Origin: Betaproteobacteria bacterium
GTDB taxonomy: Bacteria; Pseudomonadota; Gammaproteobacteria; Burkholderiales; Thiobacillaceae
DNA length: 5,119 nucleotides
Direction: 5' to 3'
Assembly: GCA_020049245.1 (NCBI GenBank)
Contig: JAIFLB010000169.1
Coordinates: 1 to 5,119 of the forward strand
This document shows positions 1 through 5,037 of the stretch, piece after piece; position 1 is the first letter of the stretch; every line of letters starts with the position of its first letter. Both the position numbers and the translations under genes were made by a program. Under the pieces are notes generated by a model. That model was not told where the DNA came from and did no database searches. It was given only the letters and a program-made list of their open reading frames with translations.

Positions 1-1116
1 GAGGATGTGCCGTACTGGAACAAGTTTTTGCAGGGTTATTACGACGCGTCCGGCGTCAGTTCAGACAGCTTCGATCAGGCCATCCGCATGAATGCCAAAG
101 GTGAGCCGGATTTGACCGAGGACATGCGCCGTCGCGGCATCCTGCTCGCTACCGCCGCGCGGCCATCGCTCAACTACATGGGCTTCAACATGCTTGACCC
201 GGTGGTCGGCGGCTATTCGGAGCGGACGCGCAAACTGCGGCAGGCGTTGTCGATTGCCATCGACTATGACGAATTCATCTCCATCTTTCTGAATGGGCGT
301 GGCTTTCCGGGACAGGGGCCGCTGCCGCCAGGCATATTCGGACACAAGGATGGCGAAGCAGGTGTCAATCCGGTGGTATTCGACTGGCAAGCGGGCAGGG
401 TGCAGCGGCGTTCGCTGGATATCGCGAAAAAGCTCCTTGCCGAAGCCGGCTATCCCAACGGCCGCGACGCCAGGACCGGCCAGCAACTCACGCTGTATTT
501 CGATACCCCTGCCAGCGGCCCGGAAGCCAAGTCGCGCATGGACTGGTTCCGCAAACAGTTTGCCAAGTTGGAAATTCAGCTGGTGGTTCGCGCCACCGAC
601 TACAACCGTTTCCAGGACAAGATGCTCAAGGGCAGTGAGCAGATATTTGAATGGGGCTGGAATGCCGATTACCCGGACCCGGAAAATTTCCTGTTCCTGC
701 TCTACGGCCCCAACAAGAAGGTGGGGTCAGGCGGCGAGAACGCGGCCAACTATCAGAATCCGGAATTCGACCGTTTGTTCGAGAAAATGAAGGATATGGA
801 AAACGGTCCTGAACGCCAGGCCGTGATCGACCGGATGGTCAGGTTAGCCCGAGAGGATGCACCCTGGATTTACGCATTTCATCCCAAGAGCTTTGGTTTG
901 CGGCATGCCTGGGTGAGCAACGCCAAACCGAATCTGATGGCGCATAACACCCTGAAGTACCGTCGTATCGATCCAGCCGCCCGCGCCGCCTACCAAGCCG
1001 AATGGAATCGTCCGGTTTGGTGGCCGATCGGAGTGACAGTGATTCTGCTGGTTGCCGCGATCTGGCCGGCGGTGGCGGCGTATCGGAAACGGCAGCAGAG
1101 CAGGGCGGTAGGGTAA
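1..1116 (+). CDS. ABC transporter solute-binding protein, family 5 (oligopeptide type), C-terminal part with membrane anchor; 5' end outside window
   Basis: The frame is open from the first base to a TAA stop, so the true start and the N-terminal lobe lie upstream. The visible 371 residues match the C-terminal lobe of family 5 (SBP_bac_5) periplasmic binding proteins, which deliver peptides or similar solutes to an inner-membrane ABC permease. Recognisable blocks are SLNYMGFNM, the helix with RQALSIAIDYDEFI, the AKKLLAEAGYPNG segment, and the hallmark WGWNADYPDPENFLFLLYG around visible residues 218-236. Unlike classical soluble OppA/DppA, the protein ends in a hydrophobic helix (VWWPIGVTVILLVAAIWPAV, about residues 339-358) followed by a basic tail (AYRKRQQSR), which suggests anchoring in the inner membrane with the tail in the cytoplasm. 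The solute cannot be told from sequence. No permease or ATPase gene follows; the next gene converges, so any transport operon must lie upstream. The family call is firm; the specificity is unknown. Confidence 0.9.
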   Translation, partial: EDVPYWNKFLQGYYDASGVSSDSFDQAIRMNAKGEPDLTEDMRRRGILLATAARPSLNYMGFNMLDPVVGGYSERTRKLRQALSIAIDYDEFISIFLNGRGFPGQGPLPPGIFGHKDGEAGVNPVVFDWQAGRVQRRSLDIAKKLLAEAGYPNGRDARTGQQLTLYFDTPASGPEAKSRMDWFRKQFAKLEIQLVVRATDYNRFQDKMLKGSEQIFEWGWNADYPDPENFLFLLYGPNKKVGSGGENAANYQNPEFDRLFEKMKDMENGPERQAVIDRMVRLAREDAPWIYAFHPKSFGLRHAWVSNAKPNLMAHNTLKYRRIDPAARAAYQAEWNRPVWWPIGVTVILLVAAIWPAVAAYRKRQQSRAVG

Positions 1117-1129
1117 ATCCGGCCCTGCT
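1099..1129. terminator. Possible bidirectional hairpin between convergent genes
   Basis: AGCAGGGC (1099-1106) and GCCCTGCT (1122-1129) are perfect 8-base inverted arms around a 15-base loop. An overlapping alternative stem is also possible: GGCAGCAG (1091-1098) with CTGCTGCC (1125-1132). The structure spans the stop codon of the solute-binding protein gene and lies just past the end of the convergent nuclease gene, a usual place for a shared terminator. No T-run follows on either strand, so intrinsic termination is not well supported. Confidence 0.3.
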
Positions 1130-1140
1130 GCCAGATGGCG

Positions 1141-2127
1141 CTAAATCAGATTTGCCAAGTGGCCTACGAGTCCGCTTTCATTGACAAAGGTCAGGTCATA
1201 CATGCTGCTGAGGCCACGGGCTTGTTCTTCGGGCAGGCCAAGCACACAGATGATGAATTGCGATTTTTCCAGGCCCAGTCTTTTTCTCAGCGTTGCGTAC
1301 TTGTCAATTGACGGCCTGAACTCGCCTGTCTTGCACTCGATGCAAACGGGTTTTCCGCCATTCAGAATGAAGAAGACGTCCAGTTCGTGAAGATCCTCGT
1401 TGGAGAAAACCAGCGATAAATTTCGCGCGCAGGAAAGACTGAGTCGATTCTTCTGACCGAACTCCAGCACCTGCATCAGAGCAAACCATTCCAGCCATTC
1501 ACCGTTAAAAAAGCGTTGAACTTGCTGTGAACTTTGCAAGGTTAGTTGGATGGTTTTCTCGTCCTTTTGATAGAAGTATTTTGAAACGAAAGCGAAGTCA
1601 TACAGGCGACGACAAAAGGTGGTCAGTAATTGGGCCTCCTTTTGGCTTCGTTTGCTCAGATTCAGGTAAATGCCGGGTTTGCTGATGCGCTGTGCTTGAC
1701 GGATGGGTTCGATAACCGACTTCAGTGACTCGTAATTCCCGCCGATTTCCACCGCTACCTCGTCGAAAAAACCGGTGGTATCAACGGCCTTGTGATTGGC
1801 GCGAAACTGGATATTTCTGGATTTGAACCAGTCATGAATCGGGCCATGTTGCAGATCGGTAGCGATCTGATCGGTGTTGTGCAGATCGATGCCTTCCAAG
1901 TTCTGCGGTGCGGCCGGTGCCGTGGCTTCCTGATTGTCTGCTTCGGCCTGCATCCGCTTTTGAGATGCAAGCAGCGCGAAATATTTCTCGAGAAGTTTCT
2001 TGACAAAGAAAGTCGTGTCGAAAACCGAGTTCGGGTGTTCGCACTGGGGGCAGTTCATTGTTGTTCCGACGGTCTCGGCAGCGAGTTCGTTCAAAAAGCC
2101 GCATTTGTTACAACGGTAGATTGCCAT
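1141..2127 (-). CDS. Zinc-ribbon protein with C-terminal PD-(D/E)XK nuclease domain (DUF1887/Card1-like nuclease module, no CARF seen)
   Basis: The gene encodes 328 residues. The N-terminus is a zinc ribbon with two CxxC knuckles (C6/C9 and C26/C29). Residues about 39-68 look helical and charged, followed by an Ala/Pro/Gln linker near 66-76. A middle region (about 77-200) is not recognised; its latter part, with SKRSQKEAQLLTTFCRRLYD, could be a winged-helix-like element. From about 205 the motif FFNGEWLEWF resembles the entry helix of the DUF1887 nuclease domain. The core follows: E213, ELDV with D250, and the IECKTGE motif with E264 and K266, the pattern of a metal-dependent PD-(D/E)XK nuclease. 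All catalytic positions look intact. In Card1/Can2 relatives this domain follows a CARF domain that senses cyclic oligoadenylate; here no CARF domain is evident. ATG at 2127 is chosen over an upstream in-frame ATG at 2226 because it has a good Shine-Dalgarno site and begins directly at the zinc ribbon. The gene is AT-richer than its neighbours, suggesting transfer. A nucleic-acid-cleaving, perhaps defensive, role is inferred. Confidence 0.78.
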   Translation of the reverse strand: MAIYRCNKCGFLNELAAETVGTTMNCPQCEHPNSVFDTTFFVKKLLEKYFALLASQKRMQAEADNQEATAPAAPQNLEGIDLHNTDQIATDLQHGPIHDWFKSRNIQFRANHKAVDTTGFFDEVAVEIGGNYESLKSVIEPIRQAQRISKPGIYLNLSKRSQKEAQLLTTFCRRLYDFAFVSKYFYQKDEKTIQLTLQSSQQVQRFFNGEWLEWFALMQVLEFGQKNRLSLSCARNLSLVFSNEDLHELDVFFILNGGKPVCIECKTGEFRPSIDKYATLRKRLGLEKSQFIICVLGLPEEQARGLSSMYDLTFVNESGLVGHLANLI

Positions 2128-2133
2128 CGATAT

Positions 2134-2139
2134 TCCTCT
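2134..2139 (-). promoter_or_regulatory. Ribosome-binding site deciding the nuclease start
   Basis: On the minus strand AGAGGA lies six bases before the ATG at 2127, a near-ideal Shine-Dalgarno arrangement. The alternative in-frame ATG at 2226, which would add 33 residues before the zinc ribbon, has no comparable site. This is the main reason for choosing the shorter protein. Confidence 0.7.
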
Positions 2140-2235
2140 GCCTGATCTGTATTTATTGGGGCGCCGGTGCTTTGCACTTTGGTTTTCATCGTTGCGTCGA
2201 TCTAGGCGCTGAATGATCGAACACATATTTCAGAT

Positions 2236-2263
2236 ATTTTACCGAGCTACGAGGGCGCGGCAA
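2236..2263 (-). promoter_or_regulatory. Candidate sigma-70 promoter for the nuclease gene
   Basis: On the minus strand TTGCCG (2263-2258) is followed after 16 bases by TAAAAT (2241-2236), which matches the -10 consensus at five of six positions and the -35 consensus at four of six. It would give a leader of roughly 100 bases before the ATG at 2127. This is pattern matching only. Confidence 0.33.
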
Positions 2264-2277
2264 AATCGACTGGAAAC

Positions 2278-2306
2278 TTGTCATTTTCGACGGAATGGCT
2301 TACGGT
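2278..2306 (+). promoter_or_regulatory. Candidate promoter for the antitoxin-toxin operon
   Basis: TTGTCA (2278-2283) matches five of six bases of the -35 consensus. At the ideal 17-base spacing lies TACGGT (2301-2306), a poor -10 with three matches. The -10 abuts and slightly overlaps the inverted repeat starting at 2305, so a bound antitoxin would plausibly block RNA polymerase. The weak -10 keeps confidence low. Confidence 0.3.
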
Positions 2307-2328
2307 AAGGATGTAATGCAATCCTTAC
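2305..2328. promoter_or_regulatory. Perfect 8+8 inverted repeat, candidate autoregulatory operator of the toxin-antitoxin pair
   Basis: GTAAGGAT (2305-2312) and ATCCTTAC (2321-2328) are exact reverse complements separated by eight bases. The repeat ends 14 bases before the chosen antitoxin ATG. AbrB/MazE-fold antitoxins are dimeric DNA-binding proteins that commonly repress their own operon through palindromes placed exactly here. The repeat is seen directly; its role as operator is inferred from its position and the family. Confidence 0.55.
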
Positions 2329-2342
2329 TTGCAGGTTTCAAT

Positions 2343-2573
2343 ATGAATGCTATCGCCAAGATCACCAGCAAAGGCCAGACCACCATTCCGCAGGAAGTTC
2401 GTGCTGCGCTGAAGGTCAAGCCCGGTGATTTGCTTGCTTGGGAAACACTGCCTTCGGGTGAGGTGCGGGTGCGAAAGGTTGAGCCGCTTGATCTGGAATA
2501 CCTGCGTGGCCTGGAAGGGACGCTCTCTGAATGGGCGGGTGCGGCGGATGAGGCAGCATATGCTGGGCTCTGA
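2343..2573 (+). CDS. AbrB/MazE-type antitoxin (SpoVT-AbrB domain)
   Basis: The gene encodes 76 residues. Residues 1-47 form a swapped-hairpin SpoVT/AbrB DNA-binding domain with the classic start AKITSKGQTTIPQEVR, then LKVKPGDLLAWE and a final strand VRVRKVEP. Residues about 48-76 form an acidic tail (LDLEYLRGLEGTLSEWAGAADE) of the kind that wraps and inhibits a MazF-like partner. The toxin gene overlaps its 3' end. The start at 2343 is preferred to in-frame ATGs at 2295 and 2316: it opens directly into the conserved domain, has a CAGG sequence seven bases upstream, and leaves the 2305-2328 inverted repeat outside the coding region. The protein is expected to neutralise the toxin and, with it, repress the operon. 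The family call is strong; the pairing rests on adjacency and overlap. Confidence 0.9.
   Translation: MNAIAKITSKGQTTIPQEVRAALKVKPGDLLAWETLPSGEVRVRKVEPLDLEYLRGLEGTLSEWAGAADEAAYAGL
2550..2553 (+). promoter_or_regulatory. Ribosome-binding site deciding the toxin start
   Basis: GAGG lies six bases before ATG 2560, inside the antitoxin coding sequence. An in-frame ATG at 2548, four codons earlier, has only a GC-rich GGCGG run directly in front of it. The 2560 start is therefore preferred, though 2548 cannot be excluded. Confidence 0.55.
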
Positions 2574-2976
2574 ACTGGACTCTGAGACGGACTTCGAACC
2601 AGCGCTGACCGCCTGGCAGGTGGTCAGGGTGCCTTTTCCGTTCACCGACCGGCAAGCGGTCAAGAATCGTCCGGCGCTGGTGCTATCCGATGCTGCAACT
2701 TTCAACTTGCCGGCTGGCCATGCCGTGATGGCGATGATTACTTCTGCCGAGAACGCCCCGTGGCCGTTGGATTGCCCGATTCTCGATTTGGAGATGGCGG
2801 GCTTGCCAGCGCCTTCCAAGGTGCGCTTCAAGCTGTTTACGCTGGATCAGCGTTTGGTGCGCGGCGTGTTGGGTCGCCTGGCTGCCGAAGATGAATCCCG
2901 CTTGCGCATCGGCATGGCGCGAATATTCGGCGAAGGGACGTCGCGTATGCTGTTGCAGGAACCTGGACCGGCTTAA
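2560..2976 (+). CDS. PemK/MazF-type endoribonuclease toxin
   Basis: The gene encodes 138 residues in a frame overlapping the antitoxin gene by 14 bases, an arrangement that suggests translational coupling. The N-terminal block WQVVRVPFPFTDRQAVKNRPALVLS (about residues 19-43, quoted here only to show the family pattern: W-x-VVRV, FPFTD, KNRPALV) is the CcdB/PemK-fold signature of this toxin group. R37 in NRPALV and T61 in MITSA correspond in position to the catalytic Arg and Thr/Ser of MazF. The KVRF and FTLDQRLV blocks (about 87-100) and VLGRLAAED (103-111) complete the fold. MazF-like toxins cleave RNA at short motifs in the cytoplasm and stop growth when the antitoxin is lost; the target sequence cannot be read from the protein. 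No frameshift or missing motif is seen, so the toxin looks active. A chromosomal stress module, an addiction element or a phage-defence role are all possible. Confidence 0.88.
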   Translation: MLGSELDSETDFEPALTAWQVVRVPFPFTDRQAVKNRPALVLSDAATFNLPAGHAVMAMITSAENAPWPLDCPILDLEMAGLPAPSKVRFKLFTLDQRLVRGVLGRLAAEDESRLRIGMARIFGEGTSRMLLQEPGPA

Positions 2977-3003
2977 GTAAACGTATATCCGGCATTTGGC
3001 CAC

Positions 3004-3070
3004 GTTGTAGGAGCGTCCGCTTGCGGCGCGATCGTCGTGGAATCGGCCCGCAAGCGGAGCCTCCTACAAC
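3004..3070. repeat. REP-like long palindrome between convergent genes
   Basis: This 67-base near-perfect palindrome has GTTGTAGGAG (3004-3013) paired with CTCCTACAAC (3061-3070). A 2x2 mismatch follows, then TCCGCTTGCGG (3016-3026) with CCGCAAGCGGA (3048-3058), another 2x2 mismatch, CGAT (3029-3032) with ATCG (3042-3045), and a nine-base loop. The outer TGTAGGAG motif with a GC-rich, TTGCGG-type inner arm resembles the intergenic REP-like elements abundant in several proteobacteria. It lies between the toxin stop and the 3' end of the convergent hydrolase gene, the usual site for such elements, where it may protect mRNA ends or help terminate transcription from both sides. There is no T-run. 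Copy number cannot be judged from one window. Confidence 0.8.
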
Positions 3071-3135
3071 TCTGCCACCAATAAAGGTTTCCAGGATTAA
3101 GCAACTCAAGCCAGGTCGAAGCATTCAGGAATCCT

Positions 3136-4044
3136 TCAAACCCCGTTCTGCTTGAACCACTCATGCATGCGTCGCCAGCCATCGTCGGCTTCTTCCTTGC
3201 GATAACTTGAACGGTAATCGGCGTTGAAGGCGTGTGGCGCGTTGTCATAGACATGGATGCTTGAAGCCCGGCTCGCCACGCTGCTGGCGGCTTTCAGTGC
3301 GGACTGCATCTTGTCTACTGTGTCGAGCGGAATTCCCTGGTCGAGGCCGCCATAGAGTCCGAGCACCGGTGCTTTCAGGTCGCCGGCAAGTTCGAGCGGA
3401 TGTTTCGGCGTCATCGGGCTGGCGGCGCCAACCAGGCGGCCGTACCAGGCGACGCCGGCTTTTACGCCCGGGTTGTGCGCGGCGTAAAGCCAGGTGATGC
3501 GGCCGCCCCAGCAGAAGCCGGTGATGCCGAGGCGTTTGGCATCACCTCCATTTGATCCGGCCCAGGCGACGCAGGCGTCGAGATCTTGCATGACCTGGCT
3601 GTCCGGCACTTTGGAGACGACATTGCTGATGATGTCCGGAATTGCGCTGTATTGGCGTGGATCACCTTGGCGCGCGTAAAGCTCGGGGGCGATGGCCAGA
3701 TAGCCGAGTTTGGCCAGGCGGCGGCAGAGATCCTTGATGTGTTCATGCACGCCAAAGATTTCCTGCACCACCAGGATGACTGGAAAATTTCCACCTTGTT
3801 TGTTATCTGTTGCCGGTTGGGCGCGATAGGCGGGCATGGCGCCATCGGCGGTCGGCACGGATATTTCACCGGCCAGCAAGCCATCGCTGGGGGTGGTAAT
3901 CGCCGTCTGCGCCATCACCGGTTGCACAGCGAGCGCGAAGCCGGCGCCCAGGGCGGTGACCAGGAAGCCGCGCCGGGTATGCGGTAGCGGCGGTGGAACC
4001 AGGCTGTCGTAATCAGCGCAATCGAAATGGGTACGAACATGCAT
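3136..4044 (-). CDS. Tat-exported dienelactone hydrolase family protein
   Basis: The gene encodes 302 residues. A twin-arginine signal (TRRGFLV, R24-R25) is followed by a hydrophobic stretch (ALGAGFALAV) and a likely signal peptidase site VMA-Q after residue 45, so the mature enzyme should fold in the cytoplasm and be exported. The remainder is an alpha/beta hydrolase of the dienelactone hydrolase family: E95 in VVQEIFG, nucleophile C178 in GFCWGG, D235 in YGGLDQGIP and H271 in APHAF form the typical Cys-Asp-His triad plus the glutamate that gates the cysteine. All are present, so it should be active. Classical members open the lactone ring in chloroaromatic breakdown, but exported relatives act on unknown esters or lactones, and no aromatic-degradation genes are seen here. 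ATG 4044 has AAGGAG seven bases upstream. The n-region before RR is long (23 residues). The gene follows the MoxR gene by 66 bases on the same strand and may be co-transcribed. Confidence 0.92.
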   Translation of the reverse strand: MHVRTHFDCADYDSLVPPPLPHTRRGFLVTALGAGFALAVQPVMAQTAITTPSDGLLAGEISVPTADGAMPAYRAQPATDNKQGGNFPVILVVQEIFGVHEHIKDLCRRLAKLGYLAIAPELYARQGDPRQYSAIPDIISNVVSKVPDSQVMQDLDACVAWAGSNGGDAKRLGITGFCWGGRITWLYAAHNPGVKAGVAWYGRLVGAASPMTPKHPLELAGDLKAPVLGLYGGLDQGIPLDTVDKMQSALKAASSVASRASSIHVYDNAPHAFNADYRSSYRKEEADDGWRRMHEWFKQNGV

Positions 4045-4051
4045 GTGGAGT

Positions 4052-4057
4052 CTCCTT
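4052..4057 (-). promoter_or_regulatory. Strong ribosome-binding site of the hydrolase gene
   Basis: On the minus strand AAGGAG lies seven bases before ATG 4044. It fixes the start, confirms the long n-region before the Tat motif as coding, and suggests good translation independent of the upstream ATPase gene. Confidence 0.75.
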
Positions 4058-4081
4058 TTATGGTGATGGCGGGAAGTTCAG

Positions 4082-4104
4082 CAGCGACTACAGCGACTAC
4101 AGCG
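4082..4104. repeat. Short 9-base tandem repeat in the moxR-hydrolase gap
   Basis: The unit CAGCGACTA occurs at 4082-4090 and 4091-4099, followed by a partial third copy CAGCG at 4100-4104. It lies between the ATPase stop and the hydrolase ribosome-binding site. No function is evident; it is probably slippage. Confidence 0.6.
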
Positions 4105-4110
4105 GAAAAA

Positions 4111-5037
4111 TCAGGGGATAGGAACTTGCAGCAGGATGCGCGCCGCCCAATCGGCGTCCGGCTGGGTCAGGCCGACTGTCGGAAACAGCCGATGCGGCGT
4201 CAGCGCCGGCAACACAGCTTGCACATCTTCGGGTTGCACGAAATCGCGTCCATCCAGGTAGGCCCAGGCTTGCGCTGCGCGCAACAGGCCAAGGCCGGCG
4301 CGCGGCGACAGGCCGGCAATGAAGCGGGCATCCGTGCGGCTGGCGGCGATCAACGCTTGCAGGTAATCCAGCAGCGCATCGGAAACATGTACTTGTTGCA
4401 CACGCTGTTGTTGCTCGACAAAGGCTTCGGCGCTGATCGCCTCCGGCAACGCCGCCAGCAGATCGCGCCGATCCTCGCCACGCAGCAAGGCGCGTTCCGC
4501 CGCGTGGTCAGGAAAGCCGAGACGGATACGGAGCAGAAAGCGGTCGAGTTGTGATTCCGGCAACGGAAAAGCGCCAATCTGGTCACTCGGGTTCTGCGTC
4601 GCGATGACGAAAAACGGTGTCGGCAGCGGCCGCGTTTCGCCTTCGATGCTGACCTGGCCTTCTTCCATTGCTTCCAGCAGCGCGCTTTGCGCCTTCGGGC
4701 TGGCGCGGTTGATCTCGTCGGCCAGAATCACCTGCGCGAAGATCGGCCCCGCGTGGAAGGTAAAGCTGGCGCTGTCCCTGTCATAGATCGCAGCGCCGAG
4801 GATGTCGGCCGGCAGCAGGTCACTGGTGAACTGGATGCGGTGAAAATCGAGTCCGAGCGTTCTCGCCAATGCATGCGCCAGCGTGGTTTTGCCGACACCG
4901 GGCACATCCTCGATCAGCAGGTGTCCGCGTGCCAGCAGGCAAGCCAGACAGAGGCGGACCTGGTTGGGTTTGCCAAGCACGATCTGGTTGATCTGGTCGA
5001 GGGCGCGTAACAAGGATGGAGTGGGTTTGGAAGTCAT
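4111..5037 (-). CDS. MoxR-family AAA+ ATPase
   Basis: The gene encodes 308 residues, a normal length for the family. An N-terminal helix with the conserved LGKPNQVRLCLACLLARGHLL leads into Walker A (EDVPGVGKTT, K50-T51). The MoxR-type region DLLPADILGA (about 73-82) follows, then Walker B ILADEINRA (D107, E108), sensor 1 IATQNP (N149), an arginine-finger motif LDRF (R166) and sensor 2 GLSPRAG (R246). The C-terminal lid has FVQPEDVQAVLPALTPHR. These are the hallmarks of MoxR ATPases, cytoplasmic chaperone-like machines that act with VWA or DUF58 proteins in enzyme maturation, envelope or stress functions. ATG 5037 is the only credible start: an in-frame TAG lies upstream and the next Met is residue 124. 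Its ribosome-binding site is poor (AGACAAAAA before ATG). The usual DUF58 partner does not follow; the hydrolase gene does. The family call is very strong; the client is unknown. Confidence 0.95.
   Translation of the reverse strand: MTSKPTPSLLRALDQINQIVLGKPNQVRLCLACLLARGHLLIEDVPGVGKTTLAHALARTLGLDFHRIQFTSDLLPADILGAAIYDRDSASFTFHAGPIFAQVILADEINRASPKAQSALLEAMEEGQVSIEGETRPLPTPFFVIATQNPSDQIGAFPLPESQLDRFLLRIRLGFPDHAAERALLRGEDRRDLLAALPEAISAEAFVEQQQRVQQVHVSDALLDYLQALIAASRTDARFIAGLSPRAGLGLLRAAQAWAYLDGRDFVQPEDVQAVLPALTPHRLFPTVGLTQPDADWAARILLQVPIP

Larger units (their letters stand above)
2128..2342. other. Divergent intergenic control region between nuclease and toxin-antitoxin genes
   Basis: These 215 bases separate the start of the nuclease gene (leftward) from the start of the antitoxin gene (rightward). 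They hold one candidate promoter for each direction, the nuclease ribosome-binding site and the 8+8 inverted repeat at 2305-2328. A weaker inverted repeat, TCGATC (2197-2202) and GATCGA (2215-2220), would lie in the nuclease leader. Both genes have in-frame upstream ATGs (2226 leftward, 2295 rightward) without convincing ribosome-binding sites, so this stretch is better read as regulatory than as coding. Confidence 0.6.

Noticed and set aside
61..486. Minus-strand open frame opposite the solute-binding protein
   Set aside because: It is antisense to clearly conserved coding sequence, and no family was recognised.
1792..2145. Plus-strand open frame of 117 residues opposite the nuclease
   Set aside because: It is antisense to the zinc ribbon and linker of the nuclease, with no recognisable family and no convincing ribosome-binding site.
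2128..2226. 33-residue N-terminal extension of the nuclease from ATG 2226
   Set aside because: It has no Shine-Dalgarno site, a basic low-complexity composition, and overlaps the candidate promoter leader; the 2127 start has AGAGGA at ideal spacing and begins at the zinc ribbon.
2425..2559. 45-residue N-terminal extension of the toxin from ATG 2425
   Set aside because: This stretch is the +1-shifted antitoxin coding sequence; its translation is Cys/Arg-rich with no family match, and the PemK/MazF fold begins only after 2560.
2325..2831. Long minus-strand open frame opposite the toxin-antitoxin pair
   Set aside because: It is antisense to two well-supported genes, has no recognisable domain, and its translation is typical of a shadow frame in GC-rich DNA.
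3004..3070. CRISPR repeat or attachment site
   Set aside because: There is a single copy with a palindromic architecture and no spacer-repeat periodicity, and no integrase is nearby.
3071..3135. Possible terminator after the hydrolase (AGGATT 3093-3098 with AATCCT 3130-3135)
   Set aside because: The arms are only six bases with a loop of about 31 bases and no T-run; the REP-like palindrome next to it is a better structural candidate.
4045..4110. Separate promoter for the hydrolase gene
   Set aside because: TAAAAG near 4056-4061 on the minus strand has no acceptable -35 partner and overlaps the ribosome-binding site, so no promoter is called.
4027..4554. Plus-strand open frame of 175 residues opposite the MoxR gene
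   Set aside because: It shadows the conserved MoxR C-terminal region and has an Arg/Gln-rich composition with no domain.
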